Positions 50,069 to 59,383 of a DNA stretch of 64,000 nt are shown piece by piece. The position numbers and the translations under genes were made by a program. Below the pieces are notes generated by a model, which was not told the origin of the DNA, ran no database searches, and was given only the letters and a program-made list of their open reading frames with translations. Position 1 is the stretch's first letter; every line of letters begins with the position of its first letter. The DNA is from Vogesella sp. LIG4 (GTDB taxonomy: Bacteria; Pseudomonadota; Gammaproteobacteria; Burkholderiales; Chromobacteriaceae), in contig NZ_LT607802.1 of assembly GCF_900090205.1 (NCBI RefSeq), positions 1,061,115 to 1,125,114 of the forward strand, in the 5' to 3' direction.

Positions 50069-52024
50069 TCAGTAGCTCAGGGTCAGCGAAGCCTGCATGG
50101 TACGCCCGCTGCCTGGGAGCAGGTCATACTTGCCAGTGCTGCCGATATTGTCTTCCCTGTAGCCATAGCTGGCGTAGCGCTTGTCGAGCAGGTTGTTCAC
50201 CGCCAGGCTCACATCGACATGCTTGCTGTACTGGTGGCTGAGCTTGAGGTTGACCAGGGTGTAGGCGGACAGCTGGGTGGCGAACTGGTTGGCCTCATCG
50301 TTATCCATGCGCTGCTTGCCGACATACTGCAGTTCCAGTCCAACACGGGTGGCCTGCTGCGGCAGCCAGGTCAGGCCGACATTGGCCAGCCAGTGCGGCA
50401 CCATCGGCACGGTATTGCCAGCCAGGTCCACACCACCAGCCACACCGGAACGGAAGGTGGCCTGCTGCCAGGTCAGATTGCCGTTCAGCTGCCACTGCGG
50501 CGCCAGTTGGGTCTTGCCTTCCAGCTCCACGCCCTGCCGACGGGTCGGGTCGAGGTTGACGTTGAAATAGCTTAACGGGTTGTAATGAATTTCGTTGTTC
50601 AGGTCGTAACGGAACAGTGCGGCACGCACGCTGCTGCCCCCTTGCAGCCAGGCCACACCGACTTCCTTGTCATGTGAGACCTGCGGCAACAGCGGCGGCG
50701 CCGCAGCATAAGACTGTTCATCAGCATTAGCGATACGGAAACTCTGTCCCAGCTTGGCGTACACATCCAGCGACGGAGTCAATGCCTGTCGGATACCCAG
50801 TTGCCAGGCATTCAGTTCCTGCTGCTTCTGGTAACTGTGACTCGGTGAGCTGAGGTTGCTTACATCGTCGTCCACATGCTGGTTGCGCACCCCCACATTC
50901 ACGGTGGTGCCGGCCTGCGGGCGCAGCAGTGCGTCGGCAAATACACCTAACAACTGTTGCTTGATGCGACTGGTCGCATAAGTACCATCTACGTCTGTGG
51001 CGGAATTCTGTCCATCCACGCCCACGGCCAAGCGGTGAGCCCCCAGCTCGCGCTCGTAGCGCAGGCTAGTGTTAGTTTCGTCAGCGCTGCGCTGGTCGTG
51101 TGCACTGCCCCAGTTGGTAAAGGTGTTTTTATGCCTCTGCGCGAGATCGAAATACACCAAGCCACCGGCCAACTCCTGTCGAGCTTGCAGGCCATAGTCC
51201 TGAGCCCGGGTTTCGGCGTAGTCATTGGGGCTGCTGGTTCCCCGCGAGTCCGACGCAAACTGGTTGATACCCGCGGCTGGATCGATTTGCCTGCCCCCCG
51301 GCAGGCGCAAACCCTGGTTGCTGTTGCGGGCGTAGAAGCGCACATCGCCGCCATCGTGGCGCCAGGTAGCGCTGATGCCGCCGTTGTCGTTGCGCTCGGC
51401 ATTGTTACGGCGATAGTTATCACCGGTCATCGACTGCACGTAGGCATCCAGCGCCACCTGCGCGCTGGCCTGATGCACCGCCACGTCCAGCTGCTTCAGG
51501 TCCTGGCTGCCCATGGTGAAGGTGGCACGTACGCTGGGCTGATCCTTGAAGCCGTTGCGGGTGATGATGTTGACCACGCCGCCGGTGGTGCCGCCACCAT
51601 AGGCCACCGCGCCACTGCCACGTACCACCTCAATGCGCTCGATCGCCTGCAGCGGAATGCCGGCCAGGTTGGGAACAGCCAAGTCATTGGTATTCTGCTT
51701 GACGCCATCCACCAGGATCAGCGTGTTGCTGACACCGGTCACGCCAAAGCCCCGCAGGTCCACCGTACCGCCGCTGGCAGAACCGGACATGTTGAACAGA
51801 TGTACACCGGCCACGGCGGACAGCAGTTCCTGCACGGTACGGGCCGGGCTGCTGGCGATGTCGGCGGCGGTGATCACGGTAACGTTGGCCGGCAGTTCGC
51901 TGGCCTTGTCGGCCACGCGGGTGGCGGTAACCACCACTTCGTCCAGCTGGGTAACGGTAGCGGCCATGGCGGCCGGGGCACAGGCCAGCGCTACCAGCGC
52001 AGCCAACGGTTTGGTATTGAACAT
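50069..52024 (-). CDS. btuB: TonB-dependent cobalamin receptor BtuB
   Basis: A 651-residue outer-membrane receptor. The signal peptide is about 1-21 (ALVALACAPAAMA), the TonB-box region LDEVVVTATR, a plug domain (LPANVTVITAADI, GFGVTGVSNTLILVDGVKQN, IERIEVVRGSGAVAYGGGTT), and a C-terminal barrel ending TMQASLTLSY. It takes up B12 using TonB energy. The ATG at 52024 matches the signal peptide; GGAG lies 11 bases upstream. A cobalamin riboswitch precedes it, which supports the substrate assignment. No copy of the genome 10-mer occurs in this 2-kb gene. Confidence 0.95.
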   Translation of the reverse strand: MFNTKPLAALVALACAPAAMAATVTQLDEVVVTATRVADKASELPANVTVITAADIASSPARTVQELLSAVAGVHLFNMSGSASGGTVDLRGFGVTGVSNTLILVDGVKQNTNDLAVPNLAGIPLQAIERIEVVRGSGAVAYGGGTTGGVVNIITRNGFKDQPSVRATFTMGSQDLKQLDVAVHQASAQVALDAYVQSMTGDNYRRNNAERNDNGGISATWRHDGGDVRFYARNSNQGLRLPGGRQIDPAAGINQFASDSRGTSSPNDYAETRAQDYGLQARQELAGGLVYFDLAQRHKNTFTNWGSAHDQRSADETNTSLRYERELGAHRLAVGVDGQNSATDVDGTYATSRIKQQLLGVFADALLRPQAGTTVNVGVRNQHVDDDVSNLSSPSHSYQKQQELNAWQLGIRQALTPSLDVYAKLGQSFRIANADEQSYAAAPPLLPQVSHDKEVGVAWLQGGSSVRAALFRYDLNNEIHYNPLSYFNVNLDPTRRQGVELEGKTQLAPQWQLNGNLTWQQATFRSGVAGGVDLAGNTVPMVPHWLANVGLTWLPQQATRVGLELQYVGKQRMDNDEANQFATQLSAYTLVNLKLSHQYSKHVDVSLAVNNLLDKRYASYGYREDNIGSTGKYDLLPGSGRTMQASLTLSY

Positions 52025-52139
52025 GTAAGACACACTCCAGGAGGAAAAAACGGAGTGCGGAGAAATACTCGGGACGCACGCAGCGGGCGCTACGAACTGT
52101 CGAATCGCCTCCCCGCGATGCTCCAGCAGGGCACGATTC

Positions 52140-52316
52140 CACGGCGCCCGAATCGCAGGCCGGTCTCCGGGCTCGGCCTTGCGGGGCGACGCCTTCCCGC
52201 CCGATGGGCAGTGGCTGTGGTCGCTCCTGGATGACACGCGTCATCAGGCCTTACCGTTGCGGGGGCAGCGCCGGACTTGTACCGACTTCCCGTTTCATCC
52301 GGCGGACCAGAGCCTG
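52140..52316 (-). promoter_or_regulatory. cobalamin riboswitch
   Basis: On the minus strand, upstream of btuB, are the conserved elements of the B12 riboswitch in order: AAACGGGAAGTCGG, CAAGTCCGGCGCTGCCCCCG, CAACGGTAAGG, the B12 box GCCACTGCCC with GGGCGGGAAGGCG, and GAGCCCGGAGACCGGCCTGC. B12 binding should reduce btuB-cobU-btuF expression. About 115 bases separate it from the start codon. A MITE-like repeat abuts its 5' end. Exact ends are approximate. Confidence 0.93.
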
Positions 52317-52446
52317 TTTACGTTCTCGCGAGCCAGGGCGAGACAAGGCGAAAACGGCTGAGGAAGCGGAATTGACATGAAGTCAATGAGCATTCCGAAG
52401 ACGTTTTCAACGCTGTATCGCCGAAGCGCAGCAGATCGTAAACAGG
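52313..52446. mobile_element. MITE-like repeat, copy 2 (upstream of the B12 riboswitch)
   Basis: A 134-bp element with terminal inverted repeats CCTGTTTACG (52313-52322) and CGTAAACAGG (52437-52446), extendable with mismatches to about 16 bp. The core is about 90 percent identical to copy 1 (38360-38497). The internal palindrome ATTGAC-ATGAA-GTCAAT keeps its arms. It sits exactly between the riboswitch 5' end and cobT, so the btuB promoter must be inside or beyond it. Confidence 0.82.
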
Positions 52447-52623
52447 TTCTTGCACGCCGGACACCTGCAAGGCGCGCATTATACCCGTAGCTGCAGCCCC
52501 CCGCCCCCATGCGCGGCGATTTGCTTATTCCAGCGCAAGACAATTGCCAGCGCGCGGAGCCTGCCGTATGGTCGCGCCATCACCCTTAAACGGCCGCTGC
52601 GCCGCCTCCATAGCAAGGACATC

Positions 52624-53655
52624 ATGTTCCGCATTCCCGCACCCGATTTCTCCGCCCGCGATGCCGCCAGCGCACGCCAGCAACAACTGACCAAGCCGGC
52701 CGGCAGCCTGGGCAAACTGGAGGACCTCGCCATTACCCTGGCCGGCCTGCAGCGCCGCGAGATTCCGCAGCCGCTGAAGCCGGCCATCACCGTGTTTGCC
52801 GGCGACCACGGTGTATGCGCCGAAGGTGTGTCCGCCTACCCGCCGGAGGTAACCGGCGCCATGGTGGCCAACTTCGTGCACGGCGGTGCCGCCATCAGCG
52901 TGCTGGCACGCTGCAACCAGGCGCGGCTGGAGGTGGTGGATGCCGGCGTGGCCGCCGACCTTGCCGCGCTGCCCATCGTGCACGCCAAGGTGCGCGCCGG
53001 TAGCGGCAACATCCGCCGCGAGCCGGCGATGACGGCAGAACAATGCGCGGCAGCGCTGGAGGTTGGCCGCATGGCCGCGCGCCGCGCCATTGCCGATGGC
53101 GCCAGCCTGCTGATCGCCGGCGACATGGGCATCGGCAACACCACGCCGTCGGCGGCGCTGATCTGCCGCCTGGGCGGCCACAGCCCGGAGGCCATCGTTG
53201 GCCGCGGTACCGGTGTGAACGATGCCGCGCTGGCGCACAAGCGCCAGGTGGTGGCCGACGCGCTGGCGCGCGTGGCGCCGGACCTGGACGGCCAGGCGCT
53301 GCTGGCCGAGCTGGGCGGGCTGGAGATCGCCGCCATGGCCGGCTTCTACCTGGAAGGCGCGGCGCAGGGCGTGCCGCTGCTGCTGGACGGCTTCATCAGC
53401 ACGGCTGCTGCGCTGGTGGCCCAGGCCATCGCCCCGGACATCGCCCCGTGGCTGCTGGCCAGCCACTGCTCGCAGGAAACCGGCCATGCGCTGGCGCTGG
53501 CCAGCCTGGGGCTGACGCCGCTGATCGACTTCGGCCTGCGCCTGGGTGAAGGCTCCGGCGCGGCGCTGGCGATTCCGCTGCTGCAACAGGCCATTGCGCT
53601 GCACGCCGGCATGGCCACCTTTGCCGAGGCCGGCGTGGCCGGTAAAAACGAGTGA
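52624..53655 (+). CDS. cobT: nicotinate-nucleotide--dimethylbenzimidazole phosphoribosyltransferase
   Basis: A 343-residue CobT that makes alpha-ribazole phosphate, the lower-ligand precursor of B12. TKPAGSLGKLEDLA, FAGDHGVCAEGVSAYP, GDMGIGNTTPSAAL and GEGSGAALAIPLLQQA are family motifs. ATG 52624 gives the expected length. It starts the rightward cobT-cobC-cobS unit, divergent from btuB. No second riboswitch is seen on this side. The gene has a 10-mer copy at 53062 and a 9-base version at 53197. Confidence 0.96.
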   Translation: MFRIPAPDFSARDAASARQQQLTKPAGSLGKLEDLAITLAGLQRREIPQPLKPAITVFAGDHGVCAEGVSAYPPEVTGAMVANFVHGGAAISVLARCNQARLEVVDAGVAADLAALPIVHAKVRAGSGNIRREPAMTAEQCAAALEVGRMAARRAIADGASLLIAGDMGIGNTTPSAALICRLGGHSPEAIVGRGTGVNDAALAHKRQVVADALARVAPDLDGQALLAELGGLEIAAMAGFYLEGAAQGVPLLLDGFISTAAALVAQAIAPDIAPWLLASHCSQETGHALALASLGLTPLIDFGLRLGEGSGAALAIPLLQQAIALHAGMATFAEAGVAGKNE

Positions 53656-54260
53656 ACCCCTACACCCTCACCCTGCTGCGCCACGGCGACATCGACCACC
53701 AGGGCCGGCTGGTCGGCAGCAGCGACCTGCCGCTCAACGATGCCGGCCGTGCGGCGATGGCCGCCAGCTGGCAGCGCATCGTGCGCCATGCGCCGGTAAG
53801 CTGCATGGCTACCTCGCCGCTGCAGCGCTGCCGCGAGTTTGCCGTGCAGCAGGCACTGGTCAGCGGCGTGCCGCTGCACGTGGTGCCGCTGCTGACCGAA
53901 TGCGATTTCGGCAGCTGGGAGCTGCGGCCGCTGGCCGATATCGCCGCCGAAACGCCGGACTGGCAGACGTTGCTGGCGCGCGGCCTGCTGACACCGGAAG
54001 GCGGCGAGCGCTTCGAGGTGTTCCGCAGCCGGGTGCTGATGGGGTTTGCCGGCTGGATGCGCGAGGCACGCGGCAGCCACCGCGTGCTGATCAGCCACGG
54101 CGGCGTGATCAACGTGCTGCTGGCCGAGCTGCTGGGCACCGACTTCAACATCGCCCGCCTGATGGCGGTACAGCGCGGCGGCTTTGCGCAGCTGTCCATC
54201 CTCGAAGGCCACCCGGCCTACCTGCTGCGGCTGGAAACGCCGGAGCCGCCCACCTCTTGA
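53652..54260 (+). CDS. cobC: alpha-ribazole phosphatase (histidine phosphatase family)
   Basis: A 202-residue phosphoglycerate-mutase-like phosphatase with the catalytic LLRHGDIDHQG, the TSPLQRCREFA arginine region and ISHGGVINVLLAEL. Placement between cobT and cobS supports CobC function: removing phosphate from alpha-ribazole phosphate or adenosylcobalamin phosphate. It starts with GTG, overlapping the cobT stop by four bases (GTGA). Confidence 0.9.
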   Translation: MNPYTLTLLRHGDIDHQGRLVGSSDLPLNDAGRAAMAASWQRIVRHAPVSCMATSPLQRCREFAVQQALVSGVPLHVVPLLTECDFGSWELRPLADIAAETPDWQTLLARGLLTPEGGERFEVFRSRVLMGFAGWMREARGSHRVLISHGGVINVLLAELLGTDFNIARLMAVQRGGFAQLSILEGHPAYLLRLETPEPPTS

Positions 54261-54289
54261 TGCCACCTTGCGGCCAACCCTGACCTGCC

Positions 54290-55054
54290 ATGCGTTCGCT
54301 GATTCTCGCCATCCAGTTCCTGACCCGGCTGCCAACGCCGCAGCTGAAAACCTTCGACCCGGCCTGGCTGGCCGATGCCGCACGCTGGTTCGCCCCGGTA
54401 GGCCTGCTGGTCGGCGCGGCGGTATGGCTGGCCGTACTGGCCGGCAGCCTGCTCGACCCGTGGCTGGCGGCGCTGCTGGGCCTGCTGGCCTGGCTGTGGG
54501 TAACCGGCGGCCTGCACATCGACGGTCTGGCCGACCTGGCCGACGCGCAAGGCGCCGCGCACCGCTCGCGCGAGCGCTTCCTGGAGGTACTGAAAGACCC
54601 GCACCTGGGCAGCTTTGGCGTGCTGGCCATGGCCAGCCAGCTGCTGGCCAAGCTGGTGCTGTTGATGCTGGTGGTGAAGCATGCGCTGCCTTCCCCGGAC
54701 GCGCTGCGCGTGTCCGGGCTAGCAGCGCTGGCGGCAGGGCTGGCGCCGCTGCTGCTGGTGCCGGCCTGGGCGCGGCTGTTCACCGTGGCGTGGTCCGCCA
54801 CCCTGCCCAGCCTGGCACCCGGCAGTGGCGAGCGCTTTGCCTGGCGCACGCACTGGGCCAGTTTCTGGCTGAGCGCCGCGCTGCTGGCCGCCGCCTCGTG
54901 GTGGCTGGCGCCGGCGCTGCTGCTGGCGCCACTGGCCGGGCTGTGGTGGTGGGCCTATCTGCGGCACAAGCTGGGCGGCATGACCGGCGATTGCCTGGGC
55001 GCCGGCATCGAGTTGTGCGAGAGCCTGCTGCTGTTGTTGCTGCTCGTGCATTGA
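54290..55054 (+). CDS. cobS: adenosylcobinamide-GDP ribazoletransferase
   Basis: A 254-residue integral membrane protein with the CobS motifs AIQFLTRLPTPQ, TGGLHIDGLADLADAQGA, RERFLEVLKDPHLGSFGV and LGGMTGDCLGAGIELCESLLLL. It joins activated cobinamide and alpha-ribazole to finish the nucleotide loop. It follows cobC by 29 bases, which contain a TGCGGCCAAC copy (54269). A terminator follows at once. Confidence 0.96.
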   Translation: MRSLILAIQFLTRLPTPQLKTFDPAWLADAARWFAPVGLLVGAAVWLAVLAGSLLDPWLAALLGLLAWLWVTGGLHIDGLADLADAQGAAHRSRERFLEVLKDPHLGSFGVLAMASQLLAKLVLLMLVVKHALPSPDALRVSGLAALAAGLAPLLLVPAWARLFTVAWSATLPSLAPGSGERFAWRTHWASFWLSAALLAAASWWLAPALLLAPLAGLWWWAYLRHKLGGMTGDCLGAGIELCESLLLLLLLVH

Positions 55055-55070
55055 GTCAACACCCATGAAA

Positions 55071-55107
55071 AAACCGCGCCGTGTCTGCACAGGGCGCGGT
55101 TTTTTTA
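55071..55107. terminator. cobS terminator (bidirectional)
   Basis: Stem AAACCGCGCC (55071-55080) and GGCGCGGTTT (55093-55102) followed by a T-run to 55106; A-rich on the left side, so it can also serve speB on the other strand. Confidence 0.88.
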
Positions 55108-55126
55108 TGCGGCCAACGTTGGCCGC
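55108..55126. repeat. palindromic 10-mer pair after cobS
   Basis: TGCGGCCAACGTTGGCCGC: one full 10-mer and one 9-base reverse copy head to head, directly after the cobS terminator and ten bases before the end of speB. Confidence 0.88.
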
Positions 55127-55135
55127 GGCGGCGGC

Positions 55136-56101
55136 TTACAGCTTGCCGGCCACCTTCTTGTTACGCATCAGGCACAGCATGTCACAGGCAATGTGCGCCG
55201 CGGCGATGGCGGTGATTTCGCTCTGGTCGTAGCTGGGGGCCACTTCCACCACGTCCATGCCGACGATGTTCAGATCGCCCAGGTTGCGGATGATCTTCAG
55301 CGCCTGCGCGGTGGTGAGGCCGCCCGGTACCGGGGTGCCGGTGCCCGGCGCGAAGGACGGGTCCAGGCAGTCGATGTCGAAGGTCACGTACACCGGCGCA
55401 TCGCCGATGGTCTTCTTGATCTCGGCGATGGTGGCGTCCACGCCGTTGTCATGCACCCACGGTGCGCCCAGCACGTTGATGCCCATGAAATCATCGTTCC
55501 AGGTGCGGATGCCGACCTGTACCGATTTCTTCGGGTCTACCAGGCCTTCCTTCACTGCCTTGTAGAACATGGTGCCGTGGTTCAGGCTGTCCGGATCGTC
55601 ATCCTGCCAGGTATCGCAGTGTGCATCGAAGTGCAATAATGCCAACGGCTTACCATACTTCTCGGCGTGTGCGATCAGCAGCGGGTAGGTAACGAAGTGG
55701 TCACCGCCGAAGGTGAGCATCTTGGCGCCGGAGGCCAGGATGGTACGGGCGTGCTCGATGATGGACGGCTTGATGGTGAGCGGGTTGTGCGCGTCGAACC
55801 AGCAGTCGCCGTAGTCGATCACCGCCAGGTCATCGAACGGGTCGAAGCCCCACGGGTACGGCTTCAGTTCCGCCAGCTGCACGCTGGCTGCGCGGATGGC
55901 CTGCGGGCCCTGGCGCGCGCCGGAACGGAAGGTGGTGGACAGGTCCAGCGGAATGCCGGAAACCACTACGTCCGCACCGGTCAGGTCGCGGCTGTAGTTG
56001 CGGCGCATGAAGGACAGTACGCCGGCGTAGGTATTTTCAATGGAAGAGCCGTACAGGCCTTGACGACGGATGGCACCGTCGCCCTTGATGATGTCAGTCA
56101 T
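55136..56101 (-). CDS. speB: agmatinase
   Basis: A 321-residue ureohydrolase (arginase fold). Manganese ligands are seen in GGDHFVTYPL, HFDAHCDTW and TFDIDCLDPSFAPGTGTPVPGG. It hydrolyses agmatine to putrescine and urea. Agmatinase rather than arginase is inferred from SGARQGPQAIR and overall similarity. The frame is open to 56278, but MTDIIKGDGAIRRQGLYG is the family start. A 10-mer copy lies upstream (56146). Confidence 0.93.
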   Translation of the reverse strand: MTDIIKGDGAIRRQGLYGSSIENTYAGVLSFMRRNYSRDLTGADVVVSGIPLDLSTTFRSGARQGPQAIRAASVQLAELKPYPWGFDPFDDLAVIDYGDCWFDAHNPLTIKPSIIEHARTILASGAKMLTFGGDHFVTYPLLIAHAEKYGKPLALLHFDAHCDTWQDDDPDSLNHGTMFYKAVKEGLVDPKKSVQVGIRTWNDDFMGINVLGAPWVHDNGVDATIAEIKKTIGDAPVYVTFDIDCLDPSFAPGTGTPVPGGLTTAQALKIIRNLGDLNIVGMDVVEVAPSYDQSEITAIAAAHIACDMLCLMRNKKVAGKL

Positions 56102-56297
56102 GGAGAGCCCCGTGACAGAACACGCCGGCTGCAGCGCGGGTAAAGGTTGGCCGCATCCGACGATTCCCGTCCATCTTGCAAGCCGACGGGTGGAGGCTGC
56201 CGCGCCCTCTCGGCGCAGGAGTGCGCAGTGTGCCGCGTTGAGCGCCGGGCGGCAAGCTTGTAACGGAAAATTAAACACTTACGTGGGAAAACAGACG

Positions 56298-57374
56298 ATG
56301 AAATGGCTGCAACCGCAACGCAAGGACTGTCTGCCGTTCGAGTTCACCGCCGATGCCGGTGGCTACTACCGGCTGTGGCTGGGCAACCTGGTGCTCACCG
56401 TGCTGACGCTGGGCATCTACTCGGCCTGGGCCAAGGTGCGCACGCAGCGCTTCCTGTTCGGCCACACCCGCCTGGCCGGCGGCCGCTTCGACTACCACGG
56501 CCGCCCGGTCGCCATTCTGAAAGGCCGGCTGCTGATGCTGGCGCTGTTCGTGCTGTGGCAGCTGTCCGGCGGCTGGTCACCCGCGCTGCAGGGCGTGCTG
56601 GGTATGGTGGCCTTCGCCATCATGCCGTGGATCGCGGTGCAGGCGATGCGCTTTCGCCTGGCCAATACCAGCTGGAACCAGATGCGGCTGCGGTTTAACG
56701 GCAAAGTGAGCCAGGCTTATTTGGCATACCTCAAAAGCTGGCTGACCACGACGTTCACTTTCGGCCTGTTCTGGCCGCGCGCCATGCTGATCAAGCGGCG
56801 CTTCCTGCTGCAGCACAGCACGCTGGGGCAGGCCAGCCTGAAGCAGCATGACTGCGTTGGCCGCCTGTACCTGGCCGGGCTGGGCAGCCTGCTTGCCAGT
56901 TTGCTGTACCTGGCTGCTTTCGGTGCGCTGGGCGGCCTGATCTGGAAAATCGGCGATGCCATCGCGCTGCTTGCCAACCCGAACGGGCGCAGCATGCACA
57001 GTGTCGATCTCGTCTTTGCCGGCGCGATGATGGCGGCCTGGCTACTGGCCTGCCTGGGCTACGCCAATATGGCCCTGCACCGCGTGCTGCTGAATCACAC
57101 CACGCTGGAGATGCACGGCCAGTCGCATCGCATCGAATGCTGGCTCGCCACCCGCCGCATGCTGTGGCTGCACCTGTCCAATGCGCTGGCGCTGCTGTTC
57201 AGCCTGGGCCTGGCCTGGCCGTGGGTGCGCATCCGCTCGCTGCATGCCTGGCTGGAACACATCGCGCTGTTCGGTGCCGGCGACCTGGCCAGCCTGCATG
57301 CAGAACTCAATGAGCTGGACGACGCCCGCGGCGACGAGCTGGCCGGCCTGCTGGAGCTGGATCTGGGATGGTAA
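56298..57374 (+). CDS. yjgN: DUF898 family membrane protein (YjgN-like)
   Basis: A 358-residue membrane protein. The start FEFTADAGGYYRLWLGNLVLT followed by TLGIYSAWAKVRTQRFLFGHTRL is diagnostic of DUF898. Six or more hydrophobic helices follow. Function is unknown. It overlaps the next gene, an M48 protease, by seven bases; this pairing suggests that they work together at the inner membrane. One 9-base version of the genome word lies at 56856. Confidence 0.9.
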   Translation: MKWLQPQRKDCLPFEFTADAGGYYRLWLGNLVLTVLTLGIYSAWAKVRTQRFLFGHTRLAGGRFDYHGRPVAILKGRLLMLALFVLWQLSGGWSPALQGVLGMVAFAIMPWIAVQAMRFRLANTSWNQMRLRFNGKVSQAYLAYLKSWLTTTFTFGLFWPRAMLIKRRFLLQHSTLGQASLKQHDCVGRLYLAGLGSLLASLLYLAAFGALGGLIWKIGDAIALLANPNGRSMHSVDLVFAGAMMAAWLLACLGYANMALHRVLLNHTTLEMHGQSHRIECWLATRRMLWLHLSNALALLFSLGLAWPWVRIRSLHAWLEHIALFGAGDLASLHAELNELDDARGDELAGLLELDLGW

Positions 57375-58393
57375 GCATCGACGCCTGGTGGCGGGACGGC
57401 AAGAGCCCGCAAGCCCGTGCGGCCAACGTTGGCCGCAGCGACGACGAGCTGGTGGTGAACAGCGGCAGCGACAGCCGCCGCTACCTGCTGGCCGAGGTGC
57501 GGCTGGATGCCGGCATCGACACCCTGCCCGACATGCTGCACCTGCCGGATGGTAGCACGCTGGAAGTGGCGGACCGGGTGGGCATTCGCCGCCTGCTTGG
57601 CGGCCTGCCGCTGGCCGAGCGCGGCAGCCACTGGCTGCAGCAGAGCTGGCGCGCGCTGCTGGGCACCCTGCTGGCGGCGCTGGTAGTGTGCTGGGCCGCC
57701 TGGCGCTACCTGCTGCCGCTACTGGCCGGGGTGCTGGTGCAATGGATACCGGTCAGCACCGAGCAACAGTTGGCCGCACACACCCTGCAGTGGCTGCAGC
57801 AGCAGGAGCTGATCCGCCCCAGCCGCTTCCCCGCCGCGCGGCAGCAGGCGCTGCAGGCCAGGCTCACCGCGCTGTTGCCGGCCGGCAGCCGCTATCACTA
57901 CCAGGTGTGGCTGCGCGACGCGCCGGACATCGGCCCCAATGCCTTCGCCCTGCCCGGCGGCAGCATTGTCGTGACCGACCAGCTGCTGCGGGTGGTATCG
58001 CAGCCGGAGGAGCTGGATGCCATCCTGGCGCACGAGGCTGGCCACGTGGAGGCGCGCCACGGCCTGCGCAGCGCGGTGGAAAGCACCGGCGTACTGGCGG
58101 CGCTCACCCTGATCACCGGCGATGCCAGCAGCCTCACCCTGGCGCTGCCCGTGGCGCTGGCCAATGCCAGCTACAGCCGCGAGCACGAGCGCGAGGCCGA
58201 CAGCTTCGCCTTCGCCACCCTGCGCCGCCACGGCCTGTCGCCCTGCCTGCTGGGCTACGGGCTGCAGCGTATCGAACGCTCGGCACTGTCCGGCAAGGAA
58301 GCCGAGGCCGGCCAGCACAGCTGGTTCGCCAGCCACCCGGCCACCAGCGACCGCAGCCAGCCCGACGGCCAGCGCTGCCCGCCACTGCAATGA
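57368..58393 (+). CDS. M48 family metalloprotease, membrane anchored
   Basis: A 341-residue protease. An N-terminal soluble part (about 1-90) is followed by a membrane segment (about 95-127, LLGTLLAALVVCWAAWRYLLPLLAGVLV), then a periplasmic M48 domain with NAFALPGGSIVVTDQLL and the zinc motif LAHEAGHVEARHG, and a second glutamate in EHEREADSFA. Near the N-terminus AANVGRS is encoded by the 20-bp palindrome 57418-57437. A further 10-mer lies at 57769. The substrate is unknown; it is translationally coupled to the DUF898 protein. Confidence 0.9.
   Translation: MVSIDAWWRDGKSPQARAANVGRSDDELVVNSGSDSRRYLLAEVRLDAGIDTLPDMLHLPDGSTLEVADRVGIRRLLGGLPLAERGSHWLQQSWRALLGTLLAALVVCWAAWRYLLPLLAGVLVQWIPVSTEQQLAAHTLQWLQQQELIRPSRFPAARQQALQARLTALLPAGSRYHYQVWLRDAPDIGPNAFALPGGSIVVTDQLLRVVSQPEELDAILAHEAGHVEARHGLRSAVESTGVLAALTLITGDASSLTLALPVALANASYSREHEREADSFAFATLRRHGLSPCLLGYGLQRIERSALSGKEAEAGQHSWFASHPATSDRSQPDGQRCPPLQ
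57418..57437. repeat. 20-bp 10-mer palindrome inside the M48 gene
   Basis: TGCGGCCAACGTTGGCCGCA, identical to those at 21620 and 24818. It lies in the N-terminal coding part and reads AANVGR, the same peptide as in AceF. Confidence 0.9.
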
Positions 58394-58397
58394 CAAA

Positions 58398-58577
58398 GGC
58401 CCGGCAAAGCCGGGCCAAGCGTGTTGACAAGGTCCTTTCGCAATTGCGGAAGGACCTTATTTTGCTAATGGGAAGGCTGCCAATTCAGAACTTGGCTGGA
58501 TCGGCCAGGCTTTGCCGGGTTCGGTAAAGTGTTAGCGAAGTACTTGGTCAGCAGCCTGAGCCCGGCAATGCCGGGCC
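58398..58577 (-). repeat. dispersed ~135-bp repeat, copy B, with duplicated palindromic flanks
   Basis: On the minus strand the body (58417-58558) reads CTGCTGACCAAGTACTTCG, then GCCGATCCAGCCAAG, GGCAGCCTTCC and a hairpin AAGGTCCTTCCGCA/TTGCGAAAGGACCTT (58429-58458), parallel to copy A. The left flank GGCCCGGCAAAGCCGGGCC (58398-58416) and the right flank GCCCGGCAATGCCGGGCC (58560-58577) are near-identical terminator-like palindromes, as if one palindrome had been duplicated by insertion. Confidence 0.75.
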
Positions 58578-58597
58578 CCTGTCATGCGGAATGCGGC

Positions 58598-59383
58598 TTA
58601 GAAGCGTACGCCCAGGGAAATGCCAATTTCCTTGGTGGTATTGTCCGGCTCGTAGGTCTGGTACAGGGTGGAGTTGTTTACCACGTAGACCGATTCCGAG
58701 GTCTTGATGTGCCAGGCGCGCAGGAACGGGGTAATGACCCATTCGGTCTGGCCGCTGGTCTTGGCGAACTCAAGGCTCAGATCGTAGCCCATGCCCTTGT
58801 CCTGGTTGTGCGTCAGCGTGCCGCCCGACACGTGCGACTTCTGCGTGCCATTCAGCAGCAGCTTGTATTTGAATGCCGGGTTGACGCTCCAGCCGTCGCT
58901 GAGCTGGGTCGGGCGCTCCAGCACAAAACTCAGGTAATTCAGGGTATTTTCACGACGGTAGCCACCGACATATTTGTCGAGACGGTCTTCCAGGTAGCGG
59001 GTGCCGATACCCAGGCCCAGTTTGGCGCCATCCCAGTCCGGCACCAGGTGCTTGTAGGTAGCACCCAGCTCCCAGGTATGGCGCTTGAGGTCGGACAGTT
59101 GCACCGAACCGTACTGCCCACCCTGGTAAGCGCCGGTGTAATCCGACTTGCCGCGGGCAAAGCGACCGTCCAGCACCACTTCGTCCAGCGGCGAAGTAGC
59201 GATGATCGCGGCACCGTTCAGGCCCAGCATCGGCGCTTCTTCCTTCATGAACGGCTGGCCACCGTTGGTTTCCTTGTAGGTCTCGTGATAAGCCTCTACA
59301 CCCAGCTGATATTTGACGGTGGCAGCGCCCGCTACCGTGCTGCCCAGCAGCAGTGCAGCTGCCGCGATCATGCGGTAATTCAT
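58598..59383 (-). CDS. outer-membrane beta-barrel protein of unknown function
   Basis: A 261-residue protein with a signal peptide (about 1-20, MIAAAALLLGSTVAGA). The mature part is made of alternating aromatic beta-strands (KYQLGVEAYHETY, GYDLSLEFAKTSGQTEWVI) and ends in phenylalanine (GISLGVRF), as barrels recognised by BAM do. I do not recognise a named family. It stands alone with AGGG/AAGG upstream. It could be a porin-like or adhesin-like protein. Confidence 0.75.
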   Translation of the reverse strand: MNYRMIAAAALLLGSTVAGAATVKYQLGVEAYHETYKETNGGQPFMKEEAPMLGLNGAAIIATSPLDEVVLDGRFARGKSDYTGAYQGGQYGSVQLSDLKRHTWELGATYKHLVPDWDGAKLGLGIGTRYLEDRLDKYVGGYRRENTLNYLSFVLERPTQLSDGWSVNPAFKYKLLLNGTQKSHVSGGTLTHNQDKGMGYDLSLEFAKTSGQTEWVITPFLRAWHIKTSESVYVVNNSTLYQTYEPDNTTKEIGISLGVRF

